From NCBI GenBank assembly GCA_028282785.1, contig JANQHE010000076.1:1-64000 (forward strand): a stretch of 64,000 bases of DNA, given 5' to 3'. This DNA comes from Bacteroidales bacterium (GTDB taxonomy: Bacteria > Bacteroidota > Bacteroidia > Bacteroidales > UBA12077). The translations under genes were made by a program, and so were the position numbers. The notes beneath the pieces are model-generated. The model saw only the letters and a program-made list of their open reading frames with translations, was not told where the DNA came from and made no database searches. Shown in pieces: positions 26,082-35,280 of this stretch (within the stretch, counting starts at the first letter, position 1; each line of letters begins with the position of its first letter).

Positions 26082-27620
26082 TTAAATGCCTGTTATAGAT
26101 TTCACATATTGATCCGTATTTGTTAGGACCTCGATGGCAGGGCCCAGAATTTGTTCCCGGATTCCGGGAAATGCCAGAAGGCTAAACAATAGACACAAAA
26201 TTCCCATTAGTATCATGCTAAACACCATCGGAAATGGAACTTCTTTTAAAGTAGATTTGTTGCTGTGTTCTGTTTTGTTGAAAAATGCATACCTCTGAAA
26301 TTTCATGAATGAAGCAAGAGTTATGATACTTACAAAAACTGCTAAGAATGCAAGCAGATAAAATCTAGCCTGAATTGCTGCAATAATGATTATAAGCTTG
26401 CTAAAGAAACCATTGAATGGAGGAATTCCCGAAATAGCCATAGATGCAACAAAAGATGTTCCCGATGTAACAGGCATTTCCTTGCTTAGGCCACCCATTT
26501 CTTTCAGGTTTCTTGTATTAATTCGATGTTCAATTGCTCCTGCATTTAAAAATAGTAGGCCCTTAAAAACAGCATGATTAACCATGTGAAACAATCCTCC
26601 GGCAATGGCTAGTGCTGCTATAGATGGTTTTCCATCACGAGCAATAATTATTAATCCTATGCCTATACCTAGCACAACATAGCCCATCTGACTAATGCTG
26701 TGATAAGCCAGTAATCTTTTTATATCCCATTGCCCAATGGCTAAAAGAACTCCAATAACCATTGAAATGGTTCCTAAAGTAGTTAGTAGAATTGAAATTT
26801 CTTCTGAAGCAACAAACATATTAAAGAATAAACGTATGATCACATAAATTCCTGCTGCTTTAATTAAAACACCGGAAAGCATGGCTGAAATAGGCGATGG
26901 AGCAGAAGAGTGTGCATCTGGCAACCATGCATGGAATGGCATCATGGCTGCTTTTAAACCAAATCCGGTGATTAATAATATTTGTATGAATAAATCAAAT
27001 GTATTAGAATTACCGGAGCTAAGAAATATAGATGCATCAGCAATGTTTAAAGTTTTTGTTCTCCAATAAATCAATCCAATAGCAAAAAGTATTATAAATG
27101 AAGCTATACCTCCCAGTACCTGGTATTTAAATGACGCTTCAAGTTCTTCTTTTTGAGTGCCAAATGCAACTAATGCATATGATGATATTACTGATATTTC
27201 AAGAAATACAAAAAGGTTAAAAAGATCGCCACTCAACACAACACCATTCATACCGGTAATCATTAAACACAATAAAGAATAGAAGTTATTCTCCGATGTA
27301 AATTTTGAGATATAAGAAATGGAATATATAGAAGCTAAAAATCCTATTAAACTTATAATTGAAAGTAGAATTAAAGAAAAACCATCCATTACAAAATATA
27401 TTGCAATCGGTACATTTTCAATTGGCTCCCAACCTCCAATGGAATATACAAATGAATTTGAATTATTATTAATTAAGAAATAGAAACTTAGTATTGTTAA
27501 AAAAAGCAGAATTAACGGAGTTACAGTTTTTTGAAATCCATTTATTATTCTTCCCAAAATCATTATGAGAAAAGCTGTTGCTAATGGTACAATAACAAAT
27601 ATAGGTATCAACGAATTCAT
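26082..27620 (-). CDS. mrpD: Mrp-type antiporter subunit D (NuoN/M-like)
   Basis: 512 residues with about fourteen membrane helices of the proton-pumping NuoL/M/N family. The conserved transporter segment FHAWLPDAHSSAPSPISAML is clear, as is GGLFHMVNHAVFKGLLFL with its charged and histidine residues. It should form one ion path of the complex. It starts two bases after the mrpC stop, in tight operon spacing. Confidence 0.92.
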   Translation of the reverse strand: MNSLIPIFVIVPLATAFLIMILGRIINGFQKTVTPLILLFLTILSFYFLINNNSNSFVYSIGGWEPIENVPIAIYFVMDGFSLILLSIISLIGFLASIYSISYISKFTSENNFYSLLCLMITGMNGVVLSGDLFNLFVFLEISVISSYALVAFGTQKEELEASFKYQVLGGIASFIILFAIGLIYWRTKTLNIADASIFLSSGNSNTFDLFIQILLITGFGLKAAMMPFHAWLPDAHSSAPSPISAMLSGVLIKAAGIYVIIRLFFNMFVASEEISILLTTLGTISMVIGVLLAIGQWDIKRLLAYHSISQMGYVVLGIGIGLIIIARDGKPSIAALAIAGGLFHMVNHAVFKGLLFLNAGAIEHRINTRNLKEMGGLSKEMPVTSGTSFVASMAISGIPPFNGFFSKLIIIIAAIQARFYLLAFLAVFVSIITLASFMKFQRYAFFNKTEHSNKSTLKEVPFPMVFSMILMGILCLLFSLLAFPGIREQILGPAIEVLTNTDQYVKSITGI

Positions 27621-27622
27621 TT

Positions 27623-27961
27623 TTATCCTCTTAAATTATTTATTTCTCTGATATCAAATGTTTTATATTTTCTGTAAAGCCTTATAGCTATTGCCAATAA
27701 CATAGCTGTTGTTGCTAAACCGATTACAATAGCTGTTAATACCATCGCCTGGGGTAATGGATCAACATATTTTTCTGTGGGGTTACCAGGATCAACGATA
27801 GGTGCCACACCTGAATCGATATAACCAATTAAAACAAGGAATAAGAATACGCTAAATTCCATTATTGATAATGAAATAACAATCTTTATAAGATTTCGAC
27901 GGGTTATAATTCCATATAATCCTACCAGAAATAATATAAAACAAAGAATATATACAATCAT
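27623..27961 (-). CDS. mrpC: Mrp-type antiporter subunit C (NuoK-like)
   Basis: 112 residues with three membrane helices, including GLYGIITRRNLIKIVISLSIMEFSVFLFL and the PQAMVLTAIVIGLATTAMLLAIAIRLY segment typical of MnhC/NuoK, with its buried glutamate. It overlaps mrpB by four bases. Confidence 0.92.
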   Translation of the reverse strand: MIVYILCFILFLVGLYGIITRRNLIKIVISLSIMEFSVFLFLVLIGYIDSGVAPIVDPGNPTEKYVDPLPQAMVLTAIVIGLATTAMLLAIAIRLYRKYKTFDIREINNLRG

Positions 27962-28395
27962 CTTTTTGTTTCCTCTTTAAAAATAATTAATGCTAAAAAT
28001 ATTGTAATAATAGCTGCAGCTACTTCAATTCCAATGAATATGTTATATAATGGAATAACACCTGCACTTATAATTTCTCCTAGCTGACCTTTTGGTAAAT
28101 AGTTTGATAAAAATACTCTAGAGCCTATAAATAGGGCAAAAATTGCAAGCATAAGTACAATGAATATTGCAAGGCTTTCGGATAAAGATGAACCTTTTTC
28201 TTTATTCCTAAGGTTTACTGCATCTGAGCCAAATGCAAGTATATTTAAGATATAGGCTCCTGCAATTATAGCACCCCCGGCAAAACCTCCTCCGGGAGTT
28301 AAATGTCCATGTATTATGATATAAATTCCATAAAGGAAAATAAATCCGGAAATTAATTGAGCAATTTTTTTTACTATGATTGACATGCCTTTCAT
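27958..28395 (-). CDS. mrpB: Mrp-type antiporter subunit B
   Basis: 145 residues with four membrane helices and the MnhB signature HGHLTPGGGFAGGAIIAGAYIL near residue 30. It is the membrane partner between the fused MbhD-E-like gene (4 bases upstream) and mrpC. Confidence 0.92.
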   Translation of the reverse strand: MKGMSIIVKKIAQLISGFIFLYGIYIIIHGHLTPGGGFAGGAIIAGAYILNILAFGSDAVNLRNKEKGSSLSESLAIFIVLMLAIFALFIGSRVFLSNYLPKGQLGEIISAGVIPLYNIFIGIEVAAAIITIFLALIIFKEETKR

Positions 28396-28399
28396 ATGC

Positions 28400-28927
28400 T
28401 TATTTTTTGCTTTTAATTCTTAAAACTGTTAGAACACCCAATGCAGCAGCAAACAGAATCGTTGCTTCACCCAGAGTATCATATCCTCTGAAATCAAATA
28501 AAACACCAGTTACTAAATTTATACTTCCTGTTTTTTCAGTTGCTTCGGTTATATATGCCTCAGACATTCTTAAGGTATGCTCTCCAAATAGATTAAGTCC
28601 GGATATTGATTCTAAAAAGAAAAACAATAGAACTGCGCTAAAAATTAGGGATAGTAAGATATTGGCATATGATTTAAAATCATTTTTAACTTTTAATTCT
28701 TCTCGCGTACTATCCAATACAACTGCTACCATTATAATTAGTGTAATAGTTTCAATAACTATTTGTACAATTGCAAGATCAGGAGCTTTTAGTAAAAGAA
28801 AAGCTATAACCAGGCTATATCCTACAATACCGGTTGTAATAACAGCAGAAAGCAGATCGCCGGCATGGATAGCAAATAGTGCCCCAACGATCATAAATCC
28901 GATTAATATAGAAAGCGTTAATTCCAT
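28400..28927 (-). CDS. MbhD-MbhE-like fused subunit (C-terminal MrpA region)
   Basis: 175 residues from ATG 28927; the longer frame would run 46 bases into the previous gene. The first half matches the DUF4040/MbhD region (DLLSAVITTGIVGYSLVIAFLLL...APDLAIVQIVIET), and the last part matches MbhE (FDFRGYDTLGEATILFAAALGVL). In Mbh complexes these are two separate small membrane proteins, and in MrpA they form the C terminus of one large protein. Here they are one gene, separate from the NuoL-like gene that ends 11 bases upstream. Confidence 0.85.
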   Translation of the reverse strand: MELTLSILIGFMIVGALFAIHAGDLLSAVITTGIVGYSLVIAFLLLKAPDLAIVQIVIETITLIIMVAVVLDSTREELKVKNDFKSYANILLSLIFSAVLLFFFLESISGLNLFGEHTLRMSEAYITEATEKTGSINLVTGVLFDFRGYDTLGEATILFAAALGVLTVLRIKSKK

Positions 28928-28938
28928 TGTTTCACTTT

Positions 28939-30801
28939 TTAAATCATAATTAATAACATTATTATCAGGCCGGCAAAAATCCAAATAGTGTAATTGCTTA
29001 AAATGCCATTGTGGGCATTGCTGAACGAATGACTACACCATAGTACAAATCGTTTTGTTAAATCATAAATATCAAACCATTTCTCTTCGGCTTTTTTGTA
29101 TATATCATTCAATAGCTTAAAGTCAGATATGGTTTTATAAAATTCAACTGCATTGTAATTTCCTTTTTCTATCATTTTTTCGCCACCTCCAACAAAACTA
29201 TCTGCAGTTCGGTAATTTTTTATATTTCCAATAAAATAGATAATTAGTCCAAGAATTATGGAAACCAGTATTAGTAAGGATACCATTTCTGACTGCCAAA
29301 TTCCCACAAAACTGAAATTACCTGCTATAGGATAAAACAGCTTTGGAACTATATAACCAGATGCAAAAACACCAAATCCTACACAGAATAATGCAAGAAT
29401 AACAAGAGGTAACCACATTAAAACAGATACTTCTTTAATAGCTTTAAATTCCTCTTTCTTACGTCCTAAGAATATGCCGCCTATAAATTTTATAAAACTG
29501 GCAAGAGTAAGTGCCGAACCTAAAACTGCTAGTGCTAACCAAACAATCCATAAGTTATTGGCAATTCCGGAACCTGCACCAAAATCAATTATTCCTTGGT
29601 ATATCATCCATTTAGATGCAAATCCATTTAAGGGTGGTATTCCCGAAATTGATAGCGCAAACACCAGTGCCGCTATAAATGTTATTGGCATTACTTTAGA
29701 TAATCCACCTACTTCTTCTATATTGTTTTTACCTGTTCGGTGTTCAACACATCCTGCAGATAGAAGCAATCCGCTTTTATAAAGTGCATGATTTACCATG
29801 TGAAATAATCCCGCTGCGATACCTAGCATGGTTCCTAATCCAAAACCAACAACCATATAACCAACTTGAGATACAGCATGAAAGCCAAGTAGTTTTTTAT
29901 AATCGTGTTGTACAAGTGCCATAAGCACAGCAGTAATAATTGTTATTACTCCTAAGGATAAAATAACTACTCGTAACCAATCATTAAGAACAAATAAATT
30001 GTTACAGATTCTTGCAAGAAAATATATTCCCAGTAATTTGTCTAATGATGCCGGTAAAAATGCAGATGAAGAAGCCGGGGCATTTTTAGTGTAGTCAGGT
30101 ATCCATGAATGAAACGGAAATGCACCTGCTTTTGTAAATGCACCAATAAGCAAAGTAAAAAAAGCTAATATTGTAAGTGCATTATTTGTATCTACATTTA
30201 TATCGCTCATGTTTAAAGTGCCGGTAATTTTCCATAAAATGGCAATACCCAGAATCATTATTCCATCCGAAGCTCCAACAATAATCAGAGTTTTTTTCGC
30301 TGCAGCAGAGCTTTCGTCATTATGCGCCTTTATCAGTTTGTATAGTGTTAACCCGAGAATTCCCCAGAATATTAAAAACAGGAGTAAATTGTCAGAAGCT
30401 ACTGCTCCAAAAGAACACCCCAGGGTTAATAAGAAATATTCATAATAATTATTGATTTTCTTTTCTTTTGATATATATACAATAGAATAAAGTAGAATTA
30501 AAAATGCAAAGATTGCTACGAATAATAATATGAGTTGGTTTAGCGAGTCAATATTAAATGCAGAGTATTTAATTAAATCAAAATTTATTGATCTCAAAAA
30601 TTCTGAATTTAATCGATCTAATGCTGTATAAGGTGTAAAAGCAAATTGCTTTCCGGTAAAGATTAAAACAGAATAAACTAAGCACAAAATAGAAGTAAAT
30701 ATTGCCAGAATCCCCTTTAAAATGTTGAATTTTCCTGGAATAAGAAATAAGGCTGACCCAATTATTACAGGAATTATAATGATGTATAAAAGTTCATTCA
30801 T
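28939..30801 (-). CDS. NuoL/MrpA-like ion-translocating membrane subunit
   Basis: 620 residues with about sixteen hydrophobic helices. The conserved segments FHSWIPDYTKNAPASSSAFL and GLFHMVNHALYKSGLLLSAG carry the family's charged residues for ion movement. The C terminus has a cytoplasmic stretch and a last helix (YTIWIFAGLIIMLLIMI), similar to the lateral-helix region of large antiporter subunits. It starts 9 bases after the hydrogenase large subunit, so it physically follows the catalytic genes and joins them to the Mrp set. Confidence 0.9.
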   Translation of the reverse strand: MNELLYIIIIPVIIGSALFLIPGKFNILKGILAIFTSILCLVYSVLIFTGKQFAFTPYTALDRLNSEFLRSINFDLIKYSAFNIDSLNQLILLFVAIFAFLILLYSIVYISKEKKINNYYEYFLLTLGCSFGAVASDNLLLFLIFWGILGLTLYKLIKAHNDESSAAAKKTLIIVGASDGIMILGIAILWKITGTLNMSDINVDTNNALTILAFFTLLIGAFTKAGAFPFHSWIPDYTKNAPASSSAFLPASLDKLLGIYFLARICNNLFVLNDWLRVVILSLGVITIITAVLMALVQHDYKKLLGFHAVSQVGYMVVGFGLGTMLGIAAGLFHMVNHALYKSGLLLSAGCVEHRTGKNNIEEVGGLSKVMPITFIAALVFALSISGIPPLNGFASKWMIYQGIIDFGAGSGIANNLWIVWLALAVLGSALTLASFIKFIGGIFLGRKKEEFKAIKEVSVLMWLPLVILALFCVGFGVFASGYIVPKLFYPIAGNFSFVGIWQSEMVSLLILVSIILGLIIYFIGNIKNYRTADSFVGGGEKMIEKGNYNAVEFYKTISDFKLLNDIYKKAEEKWFDIYDLTKRFVLWCSHSFSNAHNGILSNYTIWIFAGLIIMLLIMI

Positions 30802-30810
30802 TTTAATAGA

Positions 30811-32001
30811 CTATTTGTTTCTAATATCGCTTGTTTTTTTCGCTGATAAAGCTATGAGTTCATTTCCATTTAGGATTCTTTCGCCTGTTTTCCAGTCATA
30901 TGCTACGGCCATTCTCTCGGTACAGCAATAGCATGGATCAACAGCAGCTAAAGAAATCGTTGCGTCTGAAATGGTTTGACCCACGCACGATTTCTTAAAT
31001 GTTGCAATATTGGTATAACTGGGAGCACGAATTTTATGCCTTGCAGGCGAATTAGAACCATCGGTTAAAACATAATGGAATACTTCTCCACGTGGTGCTT
31101 CTGCATGGCCAGTCCCCCAACCGGCAGCAACATGTTTCACTTTTACTTCCGTATCGCCTTCTTTTTCTTTTTTCAACCCTTCAAGGCATTGTTCTATGAT
31201 TGAGATTGACTCGTACATTTCTAACAAACGTACTTCTGCTTTAGCAAATACATCGCCTTTTTCGGCTGTAATTACTTTCCAGTTTACTAATGGATATGCT
31301 GCATAAGGATCATCTCTACGAACATCAATATCAACACCGGATGCTCTTGCTGTTGGCCCTACAGCTGCATAATCAATAATATCTTGTTTAGTTAAAGTTC
31401 CAACTCCTTTTAGGCGTGCATGAAGAACGGGGTCGTCCATAACGGCTCCAACCAACATATCGGTTTTCTTCTTCACCATGTCGAGTATTTTGGTTATTTT
31501 AGGGATCATAATGTTTTCTATATCCCTGCGAACTCCTCCAATCTTAAACATGGCATAGCTATTTCTATTACCAGTTATCATTTCAAATAGATCAAGAACC
31601 GGCTCGCGGTATTTCCAGGCCCACATAAATACGGTATTATAACCTAAGAAATGGCCGGCAAGCCCTACCCAAAGGAGATGGCTGTGAACGCGTTCAAGCT
31701 CGCCAATTATGGATCGAATATATTTTGCACGATTTGTAATTTCAATATTTCCGGCTTCTTCTAGTGCGTTTGCTAATGCAAATGGGTGAGATGTAGAGCA
31801 AATTCCACATATTCTTTCAACAAGGAAGAAAGATTGATCGAAAGTTTTCTTTTCACTCAATTGTTCAATACCACGGTGGTTATAACCTGTTTCCCACTTA
31901 ATATCCTTAACAATTTCACCTTCGCAATACAGTTTAAACAGTTCAGGTTCTTCCTGAAGCGGATGATAAGGACCAATTGGTATAAGTGTTTTTTTAGCCA
32001 T
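30811..32001 (-). CDS. Group 4 [NiFe] hydrogenase large (catalytic) subunit
   Basis: 396 residues. The N-terminal nickel site is RICGIC (Cys65, Cys68) and the C-terminal site is DPCYCCTER (Cys357, Cys360), so all four Ni-Fe ligands are present. This separates it from the cysteine-less NuoD of complex I. The last 33 residues after the CTER motif should be cut by the HycI protease at 23848. Length and motifs fit EchE/MbhL-type group 4 enzymes. It makes or uses H2 at the cytoplasmic membrane face. Downstream the NuoL-like gene starts after 9 bases; upstream is a 140-base gap with a tandem repeat. Confidence 0.93.
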   Translation of the reverse strand: MAKKTLIPIGPYHPLQEEPELFKLYCEGEIVKDIKWETGYNHRGIEQLSEKKTFDQSFFLVERICGICSTSHPFALANALEEAGNIEITNRAKYIRSIIGELERVHSHLLWVGLAGHFLGYNTVFMWAWKYREPVLDLFEMITGNRNSYAMFKIGGVRRDIENIMIPKITKILDMVKKKTDMLVGAVMDDPVLHARLKGVGTLTKQDIIDYAAVGPTARASGVDIDVRRDDPYAAYPLVNWKVITAEKGDVFAKAEVRLLEMYESISIIEQCLEGLKKEKEGDTEVKVKHVAAGWGTGHAEAPRGEVFHYVLTDGSNSPARHKIRAPSYTNIATFKKSCVGQTISDATISLAAVDPCYCCTERMAVAYDWKTGERILNGNELIALSAKKTSDIRNK

Positions 32002-32095
32002 TTTAGAATTATGTATCTTTTATTTTTCTTTTTTAATATCGAATAGTGAATGACTATTTTTAATTTTTTATTCTTTTTAATTCAATATTCGGTGT

Positions 32096-32125
32096 TCATT
32101 ATTCATTATTCATTATTCATTATTC
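32096..32125. repeat. Short tandem repeat ATTCATT
   Basis: Four tandem copies of a 7-base unit (TTCATTA in phase) lie in the 140-base gap between the NuoC-like gene and the large-subunit gene. Such runs can change copy number by slippage. There is no promoter evidence. Confidence 0.75.
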
Positions 32126-32141
32126 TTTTACATATCACTTA

Positions 32142-32579
32142 TTACTTAAATTCACGCCTATAAGGATAAACTCCTTCGGCCCAGTTTCCTTCTGAAATTA
32201 ACTTTTCGGGTTCAGGATGATTTTTAAATACAATGCCATATAATTCGTGCATCTCACGTTCAATCCAATTACTTGCCGAAAACATATTTGATAATGATTC
32301 GATTTCAGGTTTATTAACCGGAAGAATTACATGTAAATTGGCAATTAGTCCAATATTGTCTTTACTAAAATGGTAAAGAATTTCAAATCCCTTTTTTGTG
32401 TGATTAGCTGTTGCAATAATAAACCTGCATTCTAAATCCTTATATGCATACTCGGCAACCTGTAAAAGAGATTCCGGTTTTATTGTAACGGTAACCCTTG
32501 TTTCCGATTTCTTGAATACATCAATTACATCGGAACTAAACTTATCTTTTATATTTTTTAAGATCTCATTGGTATTCAT
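32142..32579 (-). CDS. NuoC-like subunit of group 4 hydrogenase (EchD/MbhK type)
   Basis: 145 residues matching the 30-kDa NuoC family: the conserved segment NWIEREMHELYGIVFKNHP is near residues 105-125 and the C terminus reads YPYRREFK. It is a structural subunit beside the large and small hydrogenase subunits. It is 12 bases downstream of the small-subunit gene. Confidence 0.88.
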   Translation of the reverse strand: MNTNEILKNIKDKFSSDVIDVFKKSETRVTVTIKPESLLQVAEYAYKDLECRFIIATANHTKKGFEILYHFSKDNIGLIANLHVILPVNKPEIESLSNMFSASNWIEREMHELYGIVFKNHPEPEKLISEGNWAEGVYPYRREFK

Positions 32580-32591
32580 AATAGAATCTCT

Positions 32592-33002
32592 TTACTTATT
32601 TAAAAGTTTAACAACTCCTGCTAAAATGGCTTCGGGTTTAGGAGGACATCCCGGAATATAAGCATCGACCGGTATTATTTTATCAACCGGGCCTGCAAAG
32701 GTATTTCCTTCGGCAAATATCCCTCCTGTACAACCGCATGCCCCAATAGCTACTACCAAAATAGGTTTGGGTGCTTGTTCATATATTTCTAATAACCTGC
32801 TTTTATCTTTTTTATTAATTGAACCATTTACAAGTAAAACATCGGCATGGCGGACACTACCAACGAGTAACATTCCAAATCGTTCAACATCAAATCGTGG
32901 TGTTAAACAATCGAGAATTTCAATGTCGCAATTATTACATGATGCTCCTCCGAAATGGAACAACCACAAAGACTTTTTAAAACAGAATTCTTTAAATCCC
33001 AC
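32592..33002 (-). CDS. Group 4 [NiFe] hydrogenase small subunit (NuoB/EchC-like)
   Basis: 136 residues from GTG 33002, which is 11 bases after the stop of the NuoH-like gene and gives the usual EchC-like start MGFKEFCFKKSLW; an ATG at 33068 would overlap that gene by 55 bases. The proximal [4Fe-4S] ligands are visible: CNNCDIE (Cys22, Cys25), GACGCTGG (Cys89) and PGCPPKPE (Cys119). It passes electrons from ferredoxin-like subunits to the Ni-Fe site. Confidence 0.9.
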   Translation of the reverse strand: MGFKEFCFKKSLWLFHFGGASCNNCDIEILDCLTPRFDVERFGMLLVGSVRHADVLLVNGSINKKDKSRLLEIYEQAPKPILVVAIGACGCTGGIFAEGNTFAGPVDKIIPVDAYIPGCPPKPEAILAGVVKLLNK

Positions 33003-33013
33003 AGTTTTAATTT

Positions 33014-33946
33014 TTATAATCCAAAATATGATAGCACAATTGCAATAATGGCCAAAAGGTTCATCCAAACCAGGAAATACCTAATAGCTTGTTTGATTTT
33101 TACTCTTGGATTAGTATTTCTGATCAGAGTAAGCAACAGTACCACAAATAATATTTTTAATATTGACCAGAGAATATTGATTCCTTCAAAGTTTAATCCT
33201 TTCCAAAGCAATCCAATTAAAAATGCCGGAAGGATAAAAAACATGATATATTTAGCCAGTTTAATCATGGCGTAAGGCGTTCCTGAATATTCAATCATAA
33301 TACCGTCTGCAATTTCGGTTTCTGCTTCGGGAGCGTCGAAAGGAACAAGAGCTAACTTTGCCTGGATACAGAAAACAAATACTATGAACAATATTACTCC
33401 AGAGATGCTTCCTGCAAATGCGCCGTTTAACGATTGAATAGAAATGATTTCACTAAAACTGATCGTCATTCCTGCCTTTTGTATAATTCCTGCCAGAACC
33501 AGTAAGAAAGTAAGTTCATAGCTTAAAATCAATTTCATTTCCCTTGACCCACCAATAGCAGCTAAAGGGTTGCCCGAAGCTAGTGCCCCAATTATATAGG
33601 TTAATGATGGTATGGTTAATAAATAGAAAATTACTATAATATCACCTTTAAACCCGGTTTCTATTCCTAGTAATGGCAGTAAAATAAAAACTCCTGCTAT
33701 GGCGGCTCCAAAAACTGCAAATATTGGAGCTGAAAGAAATACACCTTTCGAGCCGTGTTTAGGTAAAATAGTTTCTTTTACTAATAATAATTTAAAGAAA
33801 TCATAAAACGGCTGAAGCACTGGAGGCCCTTTTCTAAATTGAACCCAGGCGGTTACTTTTCTATCATACCATGATAATAAAGCTCCTATAACTGCTGCAA
33901 AAAGCAGTCCCGGATATATTAAAAAATAAAATAGTTGTTCTGCCAT
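33014..33946 (-). CDS. NuoH/EchB/MbhM-like membrane anchor subunit
   Basis: 310 residues with about eight helices. Typical NuoH segments are present: WYDRKVTAWVQFRKGPPVLQP near the N terminus, and a loop with PFDAPEAETEIADGIMIEYSG near residue 200 that carries the acidic residues linked to ion coupling. It anchors the peripheral hydrogenase arm and connects it to the antiporter subunits. It follows the ferredoxin gene by 7 bases. Confidence 0.92.
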   Translation of the reverse strand: MAEQLFYFLIYPGLLFAAVIGALLSWYDRKVTAWVQFRKGPPVLQPFYDFFKLLLVKETILPKHGSKGVFLSAPIFAVFGAAIAGVFILLPLLGIETGFKGDIIVIFYLLTIPSLTYIIGALASGNPLAAIGGSREMKLILSYELTFLLVLAGIIQKAGMTISFSEIISIQSLNGAFAGSISGVILFIVFVFCIQAKLALVPFDAPEAETEIADGIMIEYSGTPYAMIKLAKYIMFFILPAFLIGLLWKGLNFEGINILWSILKILFVVLLLTLIRNTNPRVKIKQAIRYFLVWMNLLAIIAIVLSYFGL

Positions 33947-33953
33947 AATAAAA

Positions 33954-34451
33954 TTACTGTTTATCAGTATTCCAAATATTTTCTTTAACTAAAATTTGAT
34001 CATTTAATTTGTAAATGTTTTGTTCCGGATTTTCATCCATATCAACCAGTTCAACTGAACCAACCGGGCAAGCTTTAATAAATTCTCTTAATTCATGTTC
34101 ATCAGACAAATCAAAAAATAGATCTTTCTTTCGGTGATGATCAAAGAAATCACTCATCATGGTTCCGAATGGACAAATAGCAACACAAGATTTGCATGAA
34201 ATGCATAAATTGGTATATCTTTCGATCATACCATTGTCATCTTTTTCCAATGCTTCTGCCGGACATACGGTGATACAAGGAGCATCCTCACATTTACGGC
34301 AAGTAAACTGAAATACAGCCAACTCCCGAATTGATTTTAAGCCAGTAGTACCTGTTAAATGACTAAAAAATCCTTCAGGCGGTGTTTCATCACAACTCTG
34401 ATTACCACACTCACGGAATTTGCTTAGGTTTATTAATAGTTTTTTGTCCAT
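33954..34451 (-). CDS. HydN/HycB-like polyferredoxin
   Basis: 165 residues with cysteine groups CRKCEDAPCITVCP and CISCKSCVAICP in the centre, plus RECGNQSC near the N terminus and a later KACPVGS. This is the HycB/HydN pattern for two to four [4Fe-4S] clusters. It lies between the AsrB-like flavoprotein gene (3 bases) and the NuoH-like gene (7 bases), so it probably carries electrons from the AsrA/AsrB module to the membrane hydrogenase (inference). Confidence 0.85.
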   Translation of the reverse strand: MDKKLLINLSKFRECGNQSCDETPPEGFFSHLTGTTGLKSIRELAVFQFTCRKCEDAPCITVCPAEALEKDDNGMIERYTNLCISCKSCVAICPFGTMMSDFFDHHRKKDLFFDLSDEHELREFIKACPVGSVELVDMDENPEQNIYKLNDQILVKENIWNTDKQ

Positions 34452-34454
34452 ATC

Positions 34455-35279
34455 TTAACTCCAGATATCTGGTTGATCTTTAATTTCATCATATGTAAAT
34501 ACAGGGCCTTCCTTACAAACAAAATATTTACCCATCATACAGTGCCCGCATTTCCCAAGGCCACATGACATGTTCTTCTCCATTGATAAGTAAATACCGT
34601 TTTCAGGATACCCCATTTCCAGAAATTTCATTGTTCCGAATTTCATCATGATCGGAGGGCCGCAACAAACTGCAACCGAGTTTTTAATATCAACCTTAAC
34701 CTGATCTAGCAATACAGTTGCAACACCCACAGATTCGGACCAGGATTCATTTGGTTCATCTACAGTTCTTAAGACTTCGAATTTCGGTGTATTTCTAAGT
34801 TCATCAACATAAGGTTTGTAAATACACTCATCGGGAGTTTTAGAACCATAACATAAAGTAACTTTCCTTAATTTATCAGAAATGGCTGCCAAATTGTATA
34901 GTAAAGACCTGATAGGGGCAAAGCCACAACCTCCACCAAGAATGAGTACTTCTTTATCGTAGAATTTTTCAACCGGATAACCACGCCCAAATGGTCCTCT
35001 AATACCAAGAGTTTCACCAGGTTTCATATTGTGTAAATATTCGGTAACATAACCGGTTTTCATCACAGTAACCTCAATTTTCTTGGTTTCAAGGGGAGAA
35101 GAAGAAGGTGTAAAAGGTGCTTCTCCTATACCATCAACAGTAAGTTCAATAAATTCGCCGGTTTTAAAAGAAAAATCTTCTTCAGGTTCCATTATAAATG
35201 TCTTGATTGTTGGTGATTCGGAAATAACATCCAACAATTTAGCCCTTATAGGTTTGTATATGTTCTTTGTTTCAGCCAT
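34455..35279 (-). CDS. AsrB/HydG-like FAD-NAD(P) oxidoreductase subunit
   Basis: 274 residues. An FAD-binding barrel is followed by RGPFGRGYP, then the NAD(P)-binding segment LILGGGCGFAPIRSLLYNLA, and a C-terminal [2Fe-2S] site CGLGKCGHC plus a later cysteine (KYFVCKEGP). This is the ferredoxin-NADP reductase-like fold of anaerobic sulfite reductase subunit B and of the sulfhydrogenase gamma subunit. It should exchange electrons with NAD(P)H. It is cotranscribed with an AsrA-like gene and the group 4 hydrogenase. Confidence 0.88.
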   Translation of the reverse strand: MAETKNIYKPIRAKLLDVISESPTIKTFIMEPEEDFSFKTGEFIELTVDGIGEAPFTPSSSPLETKKIEVTVMKTGYVTEYLHNMKPGETLGIRGPFGRGYPVEKFYDKEVLILGGGCGFAPIRSLLYNLAAISDKLRKVTLCYGSKTPDECIYKPYVDELRNTPKFEVLRTVDEPNESWSESVGVATVLLDQVKVDIKNSVAVCCGPPIMMKFGTMKFLEMGYPENGIYLSMEKNMSCGLGKCGHCMMGKYFVCKEGPVFTYDEIKDQPDIWS

Positions 35280-35280
35280 T

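Noticed and set aside
28380-28949. 189-residue open frame on the plus strand opposite the MbhD-E-like gene
   Set aside because: It is antisense to a strongly recognised membrane gene, its translation has no domain, and the minus-strand gene fits the operon order.
30811-32001. Considered as NuoD of respiratory complex I
   Set aside because: All four Ni-Fe cysteines are present (RICGIC and DPCYCCTER), which NuoD lacks.
32096-32125. Tandem ATTCATT copies considered as a CRISPR-like array
   Set aside because: The unit is only 7 bases, with no spacers, so it is a simple tandem repeat.
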